This document shows, piece by piece, positions 22,584-34,441 of a stretch of 64,000 nt of DNA. Origin of the DNA: Engraulis encrasicolus (taxonomy: Eukaryota > Chordata > Actinopteri > Clupeiformes > Engraulidae). Both the position numbers and the translations under genes were made by a program. Each line of letters starts with the position of its first letter. The first letter of the stretch is position 1. The DNA lies in contig NC_085875.1 in NCBI RefSeq assembly GCF_034702125.1, positions 22,642,116-22,706,115 on the forward strand. Reading direction: 5' to 3'. The notes below the pieces were generated by a model. That model was not told where the DNA came from. It made no database searches and saw only the letters and a program-made list of their open reading frames with translations.

Positions 22584-22827
22584 CACAGTGCAACAGACAC
22601 CTTATTCGTAGAGCATAAACCCATTCATGTGAGGGCCTACTGTTAGAAGGCACACCTGTAAACCCCCAAAACTGTCTCTCTCCACATCACCTCGATTAAC
22701 CTTTGCTTGTCTACACCGCAATGCTCTTCTAGATGGATTGAATGATCTTTCAGCCACAAAACAATTGTGGGTGCGAGCGACTGCTGCCAGTTCCAGATCA
22801 AGTAGAAAGAGGATGTGCAGTTAATGG

Positions 22828-23014
22828 CTACGTTTACATGAGACATTTAATTCTTAATTAACTCCATTTAATTCTGCATAAAGCTTAATTCCGCTTTGAA
22901 AACGTCATGTAAACACCTGTTCATTCGGAATTAAAGGAAAGATGAACGAAAACGCGATGGAACAATTTAATTCTGAATGATTAATTCAGAATTAAAAACA
23001 TAATGTAAACGTAG
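22828..23014. mobile_element. MITE between V17 and V18
   Basis: Inverted ends CTACGTTTACATGAGAC and ATAATGTAAACGTAG flank an AATTAA-rich interior with several internal inverted repeats (TTAATTC/GAATTAA). It lies in the region where the V18 CTCF-like motif would be expected. Confidence 0.7.
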
Positions 23015-23327
23015 TGAAGGTTGAGTTTGTGGCCAAATTAACCACAGATGACGTGGTCAGTGTTAATTGTGGGGAACAATTAATGATAGCTGTCAGAAAT
23101 TCACAGTGTCCTGAGACCTGCTCCACACTCCAGACCTGGCGGTAGGGGCATTGCACTTTACCATGCTGCCAGTGCTGACGTAGACGAATAGGGTGACTCC
23201 AAGGGGTGAGCATGTCGTACTACACTCTTAAAGTAAACTGTCTTCTCTCTACCATCTTTGGTCTAGACCTGCTGTGTCTGTTTGCATCCACCAACGCTTC
23301 AGCTTTGTCTTCAGTCTCATCTTCAAC

Positions 23328-23797
23328 ATGCCAGCATCTTACATCACTATCCTTCCACTGCTCCTTGCTATCCGTAAACATAAAACCTTTTATTTGTAAT
23401 GGTTAATGTTGTGTCAAGTTGTGTGTCATCCCTTAATTTACTTCAGTATCAAAACAGTTAATAATGTTAACCTGTTCTACTCTTGTCCACAGATTGCGTT
23501 TTCAGTTCAGTGGTGAACCAAATGCCTAAAAATGTGTTCAAGAACCAAGAGGAGACATTGGAGATCTCTTGCCAACACGACTACACCTCAAACAATGTGA
23601 TTCTGTGGTATAAACAAAACCAAGACAAAGGATTAACTTTACTCGCATATCTGTTCGCTACTTCAAAAAACTATGAAGATGAATTTAAGCCAAAAGTTGA
23701 GCTGTTTGGGGATGCTACTGCTAACAAGATGAACTCCATTAAGATCAAACAGCTTTCACATAAAGACAGTGCCATGTATTACTGCGCTTCCAGTCTA
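23328..23797 (+). CDS. TRAV: V18, TCR alpha-type V segment (family C), altered promoter and donor
   Basis: The leader exon 23328-23373 matches V17, except that its last two bases are CC instead of AG. The GT donor survives but its exon side is non-consensus, and the junction codon becomes His. The V exon is 23493-23797. Landmarks are VVNQMPKNVFKNQEETLE, ISCQHDYTS, VILWYKQNQ and AMYYCASSL. The RSS is CACAGTG at 23798-23804, spacer 22, nonamer GCATAAACC at 23827-23835. The upstream CTCF-like motif of its sisters is missing. The coding frame is open, but expression may be impaired. Confidence 0.88.
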
Positions 23798-23835
23798 CAC
23801 AGTGCTACAGACCTCTTATTCGTAGAGCATAAACC

Positions 23836-24288
23836 CCCATGAGTTAGCAGGCACACCTGTAAACCACCATCACCCCCAAAACTGTCTCTTTCCACATCAC
23901 CCTGTTTAACCCCTTAGTGCAGAGCTTCTATTATAACATTATTGTCACCAAAATGGTAATGATCAGGTCTTAATCAGTTAGGTAACACTCTCTGCATTGT
24001 CATAGAAATGTAATAGGCCTAATGTAGTTGAGTGTTTTCAGCAAGGGGTGAATAGGCCCGTCACTGGGCCCATGTGCAGTGAGAGGCTACCCTTTGCTTG
24101 TCTACTTCCATGCTCTTTTAGTTTGTAGATGGATTGAATTTACTGTTCTAGGCATGCAGTGAGAAAGTATAAAAGATGGTCCTGGTTACCATTCTGCAAA
24201 TTGAACAAAGTAATGAATAAAACTGAATGCAAATTACTAACACATAAGTGTATGTGTTGGTGCAACTGATATGAAATGTTGAAGTTTT
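23836..24288. other. Inter-V spacer with MITE relic
   Basis: AACCCCTTAGTGCAGAGC near 23912 resembles the relic near 17032. No gene is seen. Confidence 0.4.
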
Positions 24289-24303
24289 CCATTGGGGGGC
24301 GCT
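24289..24303 (+). promoter_or_regulatory. CTCF-like motif upstream of V19
   Basis: CCATTGGGGGGCGCT, one mismatch, 105 bp before the leader ATG. Confidence 0.5.
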
Positions 24304-24407
24304 ATGTGTCTTCACATGGTGACTGTGCTCTGAGTCTGGACCCTCTGTGCTGCATATGTGCTGCATGTTCATCAGAGCTGTTGATATGTCTTTGTCTCAT
24401 CTTCAAC

Positions 24408-24918
24408 ATGCCAGCCATTTACATCACTGTGATTCTGCTCTTCACCACGGGTAAATATAAAGCCAAATGGGCTGTCTACTTCAACAATAACTACAAACAC
24501 TTTTTATTTGTAATGGTTGATGTCATGTTGAGCTGTTTGACATCTCTTAATTTACTTCAGTATCAATACAGTATTCCCTACTTTTATCTGTTCTACTTTT
24601 CCTATGTTCACAGGTTTTGTTCTCAGTTCAGTGGTGAACCAAAGCCCTAAAAATGTGTTCAAAAACCAAGGAGAGTCATTAGAGATCTCTTGCCAACACA
24701 ACTACTCAACCTACAATCGTATACTGTGGTACAAACACACCCAGGGCAGAGGACTTATTTTACTTGCAAATCTATATGCCATATCACCAAACTATGAAGA
24801 TGAGTTTGAGACAAGAGTTGAGCTGTTTGGGGATGCCAGTGCTGATAAAGAAAACTCCATTAAGATAAAACAGCTTTCACATGAAGACAGTGCTGTGTAT
24901 TACTGTGCAGCCAGTTTA
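24408..24918 (+). CDS. TRAV: V19, TCR alpha-type V segment (family C)
   Basis: The leader exon 24408-24450 encodes MPAIYITVILLFTTG, one codon shorter than its relatives. The V exon is 24614-24918. Landmarks are VVNQSPKNVFKNQGESLE, ISCQHNYST, RILWYKHTQGRG and AVYYCAASL. The RSS is CACAGTG at 24919-24925, spacer 22, with a degenerate nonamer TCATAAAAC at 24948-24956. Confidence 0.92.
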
Positions 24919-25277
24919 CACAGTGCAACAGATAACTTATTCGTAGATCATAAAACCTCGTACATGAGCCTGCTGTTAGAAGGCACACCTGTAAACCCCA
25001 CATCACCCCTAAAACTGTCTCTTTACACATCACCCCGATTAACCTTTGCTTGTCTCCACTTCCATTGTCCTCTGGATAGATTGAATGATCATTCAGCTAC
25101 AAAACAATTTTGCTATTCCAAGAACGCAAGGATACAAATATGAATACAAAATATGAACTATAGGATGGCACTTTGGATGGAACTATAGGATGGCACAAAT
25201 TTAAAAAAATCTGTCTAAAATAAGTACATGCAAAATATCAGCATTATGGCGTAACCGATTTGAAGTGTTGGAGGCTT

Positions 25278-25292
25278 CCTTTAGGGGGCACT
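25278..25292 (+). promoter_or_regulatory. CTCF-like motif upstream of V20
   Basis: CCTTTAGGGGGCACT has one mismatch (A3 to T). It lies 87 bp before the leader ATG. Confidence 0.5.
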
Positions 25293-25319
25293 CTCCGCTG
25301 TGTCTGGACCAGCTGCATT

Positions 25320-25326
25320 TGTGGTT
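25320..25326 (+). promoter_or_regulatory. RUNX-like site in the V20 promoter
   Basis: TGTGGTT, 53 bp before the leader ATG. Confidence 0.35.
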
Positions 25327-25378
25327 GACTATTAGACAGCATTCACTAGTGTTGCACACCTCCTCTCATCTTGTCAAC

Positions 25379-25909
25379 ATGCCACCAGCTTACATCACTG
25401 TGCTTCCATTGTTCTTCACTATAGGTAAATATAAAGGAGATCTGAATTAACTTCAGCAGCAATAACTACAAACACCTTTTATTTGTAATGGTATGTATTG
25501 GGTGGCATCCTTAATATTATTTTCCCTAATTTTTCCTCATCCCATTTACTACGCTACTCTACTCTTCTCTACTCTACTCTACTCTACTCTCTACTCTACA
25601 GGTTGTGTTTTCAGTTCGGTGGTCAACCAAACTCCTAAAAATGTGTTCAAGAATCAAGGTGATCCGGTGGAGATCTCTTGCCAACACAACTACTCAAACC
25701 ACAATGTGATGCTGTGGTACAAACAAACCCAGGACAGAGGATTGACTTTACTCGCATATCAGATTGGAGCAGCAGCACCAAACTACGAAGGCCAGTTGAA
25801 GGAGACCATTGAGGTGTCTGGAGATGCCAGTGCCAACAAGATGAGCTCAATGAAGATAAAAAGGGTTTCAGTTAAAGACAGTGCCGTGTATTACTGCGCA
25901 TCTAGTTTA
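25379..25909 (+). CDS. TRAV: V20, TCR alpha-type V segment (family C)
   Basis: The leader exon 25379-25424 encodes MPPAYITVLPLFFTIG. The V exon is 25602-25909. The intron ends in a CTACT pentanucleotide array (about 25551-25600) that also forms the polypyrimidine tract. Landmarks are VVNQTPKNVFKNQGDPVE, ISCQHNYSN, VMLWYKQTQDRG and AVYYCASSL. The RSS is CACAGTG at 25910-25916, spacer 22, nonamer ACATAAACC at 25939-25947. Last member of the block, with a one-residue longer CDR2. Confidence 0.92.
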
Positions 25910-25947
25910 CACAGTGCAACATATATCTTAGTCGTTGTACATAAACC

Positions 25948-26675
25948 CCTCACACTGTGTTGCTGTTAGACAACACACCTGCTGTGACCAATGTTTGGTT
26001 TTGAATTAATGCCAACAGCAACTGCCTCAGACATTTCCAATAACTGATGCTTGATACGAAATAACAGTTCCTCTCAGTAGTTATAGGCCTACGTATAGAC
26101 ATGCAAGAAAAGACAGATAACTTTTCTCACACATTTTGGTGTTTAATAAAATATCCAAACTAGTTACATCCATGGGACATAGTTTTTCGACGCAGAACAA
26201 GAGTGCAACACTGCTGCTTTACATTATCCCTACATTAATATTTTGCCATGCACGTTTAGGCTCCAAGTAGCAGTGTTCCGCTGTTCTGAAAACTATTAAA
26301 CTTGGAAAAGATGCACCTGCAAACACAGTTTCAAGGTGTGCAAGCCCTCGCAAAAAAATAGGTATAATTTATGGATCAGCATTTCCAACTTCCACTACGT
26401 TGTTCAGTCATATGTTGCAGCCTCCACCACGTTTTCACTTGGCAGCTTATTATACCAGCTAAATGGGATATCTGGCTGGGATGCCCATTATATTGCAATG
26501 TACTCAGGCAACTGTCGATTCCCTTATCTCTTCTACATTAAAACATTTTACATAGCGAGTTGCGTACTACGTATTACATATTGTACACAAAATTGAAATT
26601 AAACACTGTCTGGTGCCACTTGGAAGCACTGAAACCCTCGCCAAACCCTGTCACACATAGTCGACACATGACACA
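25948..26675. other. V-free spacer between families C and F
   Basis: AT-rich DNA. I see no V relic, transposon end or RNA gene. Confidence 0.5.
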
Positions 26676-26683
26676 TGATGTCA
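26676..26683 (+). promoter_or_regulatory. CRE-like octamer upstream of V21
   Basis: TGATGTCA, followed by CATCCTTTGCTATATCC, 107 bp before the leader ATG. The same block precedes V22 and V23. Confidence 0.55.
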
Positions 26684-26782
26684 CATCCTTTGCTATATCC
26701 AATGATATCCTCATTTGTTAATGAGGTATGAATTGTCACATTGTTCCTCAGTTCTGTCAGTGGTGAGGATGTGAAGACCAAC

Positions 26783-27345
<563 letters not shown>

Positions 27346-27570
27346 CACAGTGTGCTAAAGTGACTAGTTGGCTTCACAAAAACTGTTATCCCCAGGTAGG
27401 CTTACGCAAGTCTACTATTCACACACTCCTTATTTTTGACAATGTATTGTATTTTCTTGTGCGGTTTAAGTAAAGTTTAAGCCAAAGAGAAGTTTACCCA
27501 TGGAAATAGCATGTATGCAGGCTTGTTGCTTAGAAGTAAAGATATCTTTATACCCACGAGACATAACTAA

Positions 27571-27578
27571 TGAGGTCA
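27571..27578 (+). promoter_or_regulatory. CRE-like octamer upstream of V22
   Basis: TGAGGTCA followed by CTTCC (ETS-like), 105 bp before the leader ATG. One base off the palindromic CRE found at V23. Confidence 0.45.
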
Positions 27579-27675
27579 CTTCCTTTGCTGTATCCAGCCA
27601 TGCCCCCTTTTGTTTTACGGAGGCTGAAACATCACTTTGTTCTTCAGTTCCACCAGAGATGATGTGAAGACCAAC

Positions 27676-27796
27676 ATGAACATGTCTCTTATTCTAGTCA
27701 TCACCTCTCTCCTGAGGACTGCAGGTTTCATGACTTTCCCTAAAAAACTGTTTTAATGGTCAAATCATGAATAATGAGTAATGACTTTAATGCATA

Positions 27797-27870
<74 letters not shown>

Positions 27871-28208
27871 TGCGTGTGTGTGCTGGTGCGTGTGCATGTT
27901 TTAAAGCTTCAACTGGCAGACCTGTGGATGAAGTCATCCAGACACCAGCAACCCTGTGGCATCGACCAGGAGAGTCTGCTGAAATCAACTGCAGCTATTC
28001 CACAGCCATCTCTGGCAGCTACGAATATTACTGGTATCAGCTCCATCAAGGCCAGTCGTTTAGACTATATGCTGTTGCTAGCTCTGAACCATTATTAAAT
28101 GTTAAGTATGTAACCACCAAGTCCAACTCTGGAAGTGGATCCCTCATCATTAACGATCTGAAGCTCAGCGACAGCGGCATGTATTTCTGTTCAGTCATTG
28201 AGAGTCAA
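27676..28208 (+). CDS. V22, TRBV/TRDV-like V segment (family F)
   Basis: The leader exon 27676-27724 encodes MNMSLILVITSLLRTAG. The V exon is 27907-28208. Landmarks are DEVIQTPATLWHRPGESAE, INCSYS, YEYYWYQLHQGQSF and MYFCSVIES. The RSS is CACAGTG at 28209-28215, spacer 23, nonamer ACAAAAACT at 28239-28247. The intron again ends with a GT/GC repeat and TTTTAAAG. Confidence 0.91.
27799..27898. repeat. (GT)n/(GTGC)n microsatellite in the V22 intron
   Basis: GT tract grading to GCGT units just upstream of the acceptor. Confidence 0.96.
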
Positions 28209-28425
28209 CACAGTGTGCTAAAGTGACTAGTTGGCTTCACAAAAACTGTTCTCCCCAGGTAGACCTGTCTACTATTCACACACTCATTATTAACAATATA
28301 CTGTATTTTCTTGTGCTGTTAAAGTTAAGTGTAAGTCTTCAGAAAATGAAGTTTACCCATGGGAATAGCATGTAGGCTTGTTGCTTAGAAGTAAAGATAT
28401 CTTTATACCCACTAGACATAACTAA

Positions 28426-28433
28426 TGACGTCA
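28426..28433 (+). promoter_or_regulatory. Palindromic CRE upstream of V23
   Basis: TGACGTCA, a perfect CRE, directly followed by CTTCC (ETS-like). It lies 103 bp before the leader ATG. Confidence 0.6.
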
Positions 28434-28528
28434 CTTCCTTTGCTATATCCAGCCATGCCCCCTTTTGTTACAGAGTTTGAAACATCACTTTGTTCTTCAG
28501 TTCCACCAGAGGTGATGTGAAGACCAAC

Positions 28529-29113
<585 letters not shown>

Positions 29114-29479
29114 CACAGTGTGGTGATGAGACTGTTCAGCTACACAAAAAGCAACAGCAAAGTGCAATGTGGTGCAATGGGGCTTTCCTGCGGGGCAGAG
29201 AAAGCAGGAAGTTTATCGGCATACTCCAGTCATTAGATATGTGCTATTGCCTTTCTCTTCAATGTAATATGAATGAAAGACAGACATATTCAACATTAAT
29301 CCTAAACACTTGGTCCAATAAACTTTTTATTTTTTAAAGTGATCTCCAAGTGCCTCTCATTCGGTCGATAATGCTTCTTACTCTACACACTAATTGCATT
29401 CGTTTTTTCACCCGCTTTCATTTCTCTGCTCTCCTGACATGATTGAAAGCATCTTAATATATTTTTTTTAAATGTGTTT

Positions 29480-29657
29480 TTAGGGACTTTTTATGCTTTT
29501 ATTTGATAGGATAGTCTGAGGTTGTGACAGGGAGCGAGTGGAACAGAGAGACGGGGTGGGATCGGGAAATGACTCCGGCCGGACTCGAACCGGGGTCCCC
29601 GTGGGCATGCAGGCCCAAATGTGGGGGGCTTAGTGCGTTGCGCCACAGCACCCCCGA
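29480..29657 (-). mobile_element. tRNA-derived SINE
   Basis: On the minus strand the head reads GTGGCGCAACGCACTAAGC (box A-like). It is followed by GGTTCGAGTCC (box B, plus positions 29581-29591) and a tail ending in an A/T-rich run. It is a SINE rather than a tRNA gene, because the cloverleaf cannot be completed. Confidence 0.75.
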
Positions 29658-29789
29658 AAGTATCTTCATTTTGGTGAATCACTCTGAGCGCATGTCAACA
29701 TCTCAATTAATACTCAATTAACAATTTGTCACATGATATGGTCACATGTTTTTGAGACTATTAAGGACTCACCTGTTTGCTTCTCTTTT

Positions 29790-29905
29790 TAATTAGCCCT
29801 GAAGAAGGTTGCATGCGACCGAAACGCGTCGGCTATCAATGTCCATGTATCAATAAAGGACTTTTAACACGTACTTCAGAGTGCCTCGGACCCTCTCTCT
29901 CTCCA
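29790..29905. repeat. CGAAACG-type interspersed repeat
   Basis: Contains CCTGAAGAAGGTTGCATGC and CGAAACGCGTCGG, then an ATCAATAAAGGAC stretch. Related cores occur near 21718, 47600 and 56730. Confidence 0.5.
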
Positions 29906-30110
29906 TCTCAATTAATACTGTTAAAAAAATTACCCCATATTACATTGTACTGTACACATTATTCATTGTAATGAGGGTTTTGTTACGGGTGTTAAAATGG
30001 CTTTGCAAGATTGATATCACAAATGAAACGAGGACAAGAGATAAACACTATTGGATATACTGTCCTGTAAGTAAGGTCCACGCATGTTTACTGTCCCTTT
30101 TCAGTCTTGG

Positions 30111-30125
30111 CCAGACGGGGGCAGT
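30111..30125 (+). promoter_or_regulatory. CTCF-like motif upstream of V24
   Basis: CCAGACGGGGGCAGT has one mismatch (A6 to C). It is followed by (AC)n and then the leader, the same order as at V01. Confidence 0.5.
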
Positions 30126-30146
30126 ACAATCCCATGATTATGCAGG

Positions 30147-30273
<127 letters not shown>

Positions 30274-30375
30274 CACTGTTATGGTGACATGCACTTAGGT
30301 ATGCGTGGCAGCCACTCAACAGTCTGAAGCTTGTGCTGTATCATCTAATATTGTCTCTGTTCAATAACAACCAAC

Positions 30376-30871
30376 ATGGATAAATTCTCAATAATCCCAA
30401 TCATTTTAATGATCTTGGTTGGGTCAGGTATGAACCAATTTTGCCTCTGGCATATTAGATAGAATATTATGAATGAAGGAATGAATTAATGACACCTGTC
30501 AAAAGGCTGATTTAGATGTAATTTATTTTAATGTTGTAATATATGTATAATATATATTTTTCTTTACAGGAAACACTGCTGACAACAGGGTCGACCAAAG
30601 CCCAGCTAATTGGATTTCTAACACGGGAGAAGATGCTGACATAGACTGTTCTTACACAAACACAAACTTTGATTATATCCTGTGGTATAAACAGACTTCA
30701 GGAAAGCAGCTCATATTATTGGGATATCTGACTGGCAGTTCAGATTTTACAGAGCCTTCATTTCGTGACAAAGTCAAAGTGGGAGGCGATACTTTTAAGC
30801 AACGTGGATCGTTAAAAGTGAAGACTCTTCAGGAAGGTGATAGCGCAGTGTATTATTGTGCGGCCAGGGTA
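30376..30871 (+). CDS. TRAV: V24, TCR alpha-type V segment (family A)
   Basis: The leader exon 30376-30427 encodes MDKFSIIPIILMILVGSG. The V exon is 30570-30871. Landmarks are DNRVDQSPANWISNTGED, IDCSYTNTNFDYI, LWYKQTSGKQ, LLGYL and AVYYCAARV. The RSS is CACAGTC at 30872-30878, spacer 22, nonamer ACAAAAACA at 30901-30909. It is the sister of V01, 25 kb away, sharing the unusual heptamer, the promoter microsatellite and the CTCF-like motif. Confidence 0.92.
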
Positions 30872-31084
30872 CACAGTCATACCAACAGCTATTGCACTGA
30901 ACAAAAACACAGCCCATCCTAATCAACTCATCAACGCTGTAAATCCAAGGCACCTGCATCAAACCACAGACCATAAACAGTTACGTACATGTATGCTGCA
31001 TGATTGAGAGTCTGACAATATGGTGTAAAACATCTAATCATCTCTCAGTTCATGGCAAAGCCTCCAACTTCATAATTTCTTAAA

Positions 31085-31252
31085 TATATATATTTTTTAG
31101 ATATTTTATACCTTTATCAAGACAAGGCAGTGAGGGTGTGACAGGAAATTAGTAGGAGAGGGAAGGAGGAAGGATCGGGGAAGGACCCTAGGCTGGAACT
31201 GAACCCGGGTCCAGAGCACAACACCCCAGCCCATCGAGTCACCGCACCCCCA
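31085..31252 (-). mobile_element. tRNA-derived SINE relic
   Basis: Architecture similar to the element at 29480: a box-B-like GGTTCAGTTCC on the minus strand, then a GA-rich body and T-rich end. It is more decayed. Confidence 0.5.
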
Positions 31253-31337
31253 TCATCTTATAACAATGACCTCAGAGGTCAAATTCTTGGGGATACTATA
31301 CTACACTGCACACAAGGCTATAGTTAGCATTACAACC

Positions 31338-31450
31338 ATGACACACATAAAGTGTGAGATTAAAACCATGACACACATAAAGTGTGAGATTAAAACCATG
31401 ACACACATAAAGTGTGAGTTTAAAAGCTTGTCACACACAAAGTGTGAGTA
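31338..31450. repeat. Short tandem repeat, about 27-bp unit
   Basis: Four copies of a unit with ACCATGACACACATAAAG and TGTGAGAT. The last copies are diverged (AGCTTGTCACACACAAAG). Confidence 0.9.
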
Positions 31451-31628
31451 TAAGGGTTTGGCTAACACATTGCCCCTCCTCCTCTCCTTTCCTGATCTAC
31501 TTGTCACAGAAGCGACAAACACACACCTGATTTTTTTCTTCTTTCCCCATGCCCCTTGTCTGACTGTGGTGTGTGAGTGCAGCTACTGTATCTGGCTTGC
31601 CGTAAAACCTCCACTTCACTGTATCAGG

Positions 31629-32191
31629 ATGAACACTGCAGTCATCATAATTGCTGCTTCATTGCTGGGTAAAGTATATCCTAATGGGCCTATGACTGAT
31701 TCCGATTCTATCTTATTCCCACTCTGGCTTGAGTGGGCCTATGCCTGGATGCATTTTATTGCCACTGTAAAAATGCACATTTATTGTATAATGAAATCAA
31801 AATAGGCCTACTAGTTTAGAACAAGGTATGAGTAATAATGCTAAGGTATGCTTTGTTCCGTCATCAAGGTTATTGTATTTATTCTCTCTTCTTGCCAGGA
31901 TCTGCCCAAACAGACAGTGTCCGTCAAAGTCCTGCTTGGATCATTCAGAACCAGAGTACAACAGCTACAATTCACTGTTTTCACACAGTTCAGGGCTATG
32001 ATCGCATCCTCTGGTACAAACACACCGAAGAAACACCATTCAACTACCTTGGATACATCAACATGATTATGGGCTATCCAGAAAATACAGAAAAACTGGA
32101 AATTAAAGGAAATGGTCAAAATAATGCAAGCTTGACTGTTGACAATTTGACTTTAGATGACAGCGCCATGTATTACTGTGCTGCTAGTACA
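31629..32191 (+). CDS. TRAV: V25, TCR alpha-type V segment
   Basis: The leader exon 31629-31668 encodes MNTAVIIIAASLLG. The V exon is 31899-32191. Landmarks are DSVRQSPAWIIQNQSTTA, IHCFHT, RILWYKHTEE, YLGYI and AMYYCAAS. The best RSS is CACTGTG at 32192-32198, spacer 23, nonamer TTAAAAACC at 32222-32230. An overlapping CACACTG starts at 32190. A/T exchange at heptamer position 4 is tolerated in many RSSs. Single-member family. Confidence 0.88.
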
Positions 32192-32352
32192 CACTGTGGA
32201 ACGATTTCCCTTAGAGGCTGTTTAAAAACCACCCATTGCCAACGCTTACGCTTGCAGCACCTGCTGTACACCACCACAAAGACATTTCCCCAAAAAGTCT
32301 GAACTTTTGCCAAGACCTAACCACAGAACCACAGTGCCATAGCATCTTCTAG

Positions 32353-32367
32353 CCAAAAGGGGGCGCC
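32353..32367 (+). promoter_or_regulatory. CTCF-like motif upstream of V26, perfect match
   Basis: CCAAAAGGGGGCGCC matches the consensus fully. It lies 214 bp upstream of the V26 leader, which belongs to a pseudogene. Confidence 0.55.
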
Positions 32368-32580
32368 ATACAAAATGAACAAGTAAAAGGGTATAACTGG
32401 TGATGTGATCATGTCACCAATCAGGGGAGCGTTTCGCGACAACATTGTCACCAAGGCAGCAACTTTCTTGATTGCAATGAAATTTCCCCTAGGCAACCTG
32501 CTGCTAACTGGCTGACGATAATCACACACCTGGAAAGTATAGTGACAGACAGCAGCTATCACTTGAATGTCCATGACAAG

Positions 32581-33251
32581 ATGTCTTTGACAAGTGTTCT
32601 CCTGCTACTGTGGATAGCAGGTATTTCCAAATAGTTAGCCTACCCTTTGTAATTAATATGCCTTGTATGTATGTATGTATGTATGTATGTATGTATGTAT
32701 GTATGTATGTATGTATGTATGTATGTATGTATGTATGTATGTATGTATGTATGTATGTATGTATGTATGTATGTATGTATGTATGTATGTATGTATGTAT
32801 GTATGTATGTATGTATGTATGTATGTATGTATGTATGTATGTATGTATGTATGTATGTATGTACACTATGGGATATGAACGTACAGTATGTATCAAAAGA
32901 GATTTTAAACATAGCAGAATTGCCATGACTGATGCTGCATTTTTCTTGCATTTTCAGGTTCATGTCTATGTTCCAAAGTAAAGCAGATTTCATCTCACTC
33001 CCGGAGAGTCAACACAAATCAATTGTTCTCACAACATAACATCTTACGACACCATGCTGTTTTACAAAGCAACAAAAAGTGGAGAATTGTTATTTTTGGG
33101 CTATGTTGTTACAACTCTACCTAATCCCGAGAAGGAGTACCAGGGCAAAATAGAGCTGGGCGGTAATGCCAATAAAGATCAACAAAACTACATAACCATT
33201 AAGAACCTCTCACTCACCGACACAGCAGTGTATTACTGTGCTGCTAGTTTC
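32581..33251 (+). pseudogene. V26, family B V pseudogene
   Basis: The leader exon 32581-32620 (MSLTSVLLLLWIAG) is intact. The V exon is 32958-33251. An 11-bp deletion in FR1, relative to V30-like sisters, shifts the frame before Cys23. FR2 reads MLFYKA, so the conserved Trp41 is Phe. Downstream the family-B frame resumes with LGYV, a KNLSLTDT block and AVYYCAASF. The RSS is intact: CACAGTG at 33252-33258, spacer 23, nonamer GCAAAAACA at 33282-33290. The intron holds a large (TATG)n. It could still rearrange but could not encode a V domain. Confidence 0.9.
32664..32862. repeat. (TATG)n tetranucleotide microsatellite
   Basis: About 195 bp of pure TATG in the V26 intron. Confidence 0.98.
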
Positions 33252-33291
33252 CACAGTGCTACACGTACTCCCTCCCCCTGTGCAAAAACAC

Positions 33292-33582
33292 CCCCATACA
33301 TCAGATCAAGCACTCGTTTTTGTTAGTGCAAGAATAATGTCAAACAAAGTGCTATACCATATAGCATAGGCCTACTAAAATAAATAAATGAATAAACATG
33401 TCATAACACCATGGTGAAATGTCTTAGGCACATTATTATTTCAATAATGTCCATAAAAACGAGAAAAAAATTGTCATAAAGCAAGAAACTGTAGGGTGTA
33501 ATGCAAAATAATGACCCATGTTAAGTTAAAATCCGGAATGATCCGTTATCCATATGAACTGGTCACCTATTCACACGTGCAT
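33292..33582. other. Inter-V spacer, no feature seen
   Basis: AT-rich DNA after the V26 RSS. No repeat or gene recognised. Confidence 0.5.
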
Positions 33583-33590
33583 TGACGTAT
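33583..33590 (+). promoter_or_regulatory. CRE-like octamer upstream of V27
   Basis: TGACGTAT, 110 bp before the leader ATG. Confidence 0.35.
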
Positions 33591-33692
33591 GTGTGCTTAA
33601 CTGGTGCTCACTTCTCTCTAACCTCAAAGATGCTGAACAGATGCGTGTAGAGGGTCACAGCACAGGCACATACTGTACAGCAAGGGCTCGCT

Positions 33693-34277
33693 ATGGACTT
33701 CATCTGCATCACTGTACTCTCAGTAATAACACTAATGGCAGGCAAGTACTTACAACATACCATCCTTTTAGATCAGTGTTTTATTGCATGTGAATGTGAA
33801 TGCATAATGATTAACCCCATATTAACCACAAACATGAACTATACGTACGCTAACATGACATTCATTAATTTATTATAGCTTATGCAGAGTGTGTACAGTA
33901 TGTGTATTTGTACTATTTACAATTTTAAATTGATGTTATGAACAGTGAATGTCTCCTTTCAGGTACATACTCTGCTGCCAATATGGGTGACAAAGTGAGA
34001 CAATCGGCGCTGGACGTGATCAGCAATAAGAGTGTTTCTGCTGTCATCCAGTGCACTCACAGCATAGACAATTACAACCGTATTCTGTGGTACAAGCAGA
34101 CAGGAATAGAGCTTACACTCATTGGATTTTTGTATGTGGGAGCTGAAACCTTGCAGACTGATTTTACCAACAAAGTCAAACTGTCAGGGGATGCTAACAC
34201 TGGTAAAACAAATGATATGACCATACGTGCACTAACACTGGATGACAGTGCAGTGTATTTCTGTGCGGCAGCGTATG
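33693..34277 (+). CDS. TRAV: V27, TCR alpha-type V segment with a GC-AG intron
   Basis: The leader exon 33693-33741 encodes MDFICITVLSVITLMAG. Its donor is AG|GCAAGT, a GC donor with otherwise ideal consensus; no GT alternative keeps the frame. The V exon is 33963-34277. Landmarks are DKVRQSALDVISNKSVSA, IQCTHS, RILWYKQTG, LIGFL and AVYFCAAAY. The RSS is CACAGTG at 34278-34284, spacer 23, nonamer ACATAAACT at 34308-34316. Single-member family. Confidence 0.9.
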
Positions 34278-34391
34278 CACAGTGCAACAGGTGGACTTAT
34301 TACCCGCACATAAACTAATTTCCTCCACATAGTACGTTTTACAGTCTATCTCCACACCCGCTCAGAGCATGGTTTGGTATTATTTTGCTGT

Positions 34392-34406
34392 TCAACAGGG
34401 GGCACT
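34392..34406 (+). promoter_or_regulatory. CTCF-like motif with no complete V gene
   Basis: TCAACAGGGGGCACT matches the consensus fully. The only downstream partner is an orphan leader-like exon at 34442-34484. Confidence 0.5.
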
Positions 34407-34441
34407 GTTACTCAGGCTTTATGGTGCACAGATTTCAGAGG

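Noticed and set aside
29480..29657. Possible tRNA gene from A- and B-box similarity
   Set aside because: Body and tail are SINE-like and no cloverleaf can be completed; the copies at 31085 and 47319 have the same layout.
31266..31805. Open frame overlapping the V25 leader region
   Set aside because: It covers a short tandem repeat and reads through the V25 leader donor; no family resemblance.
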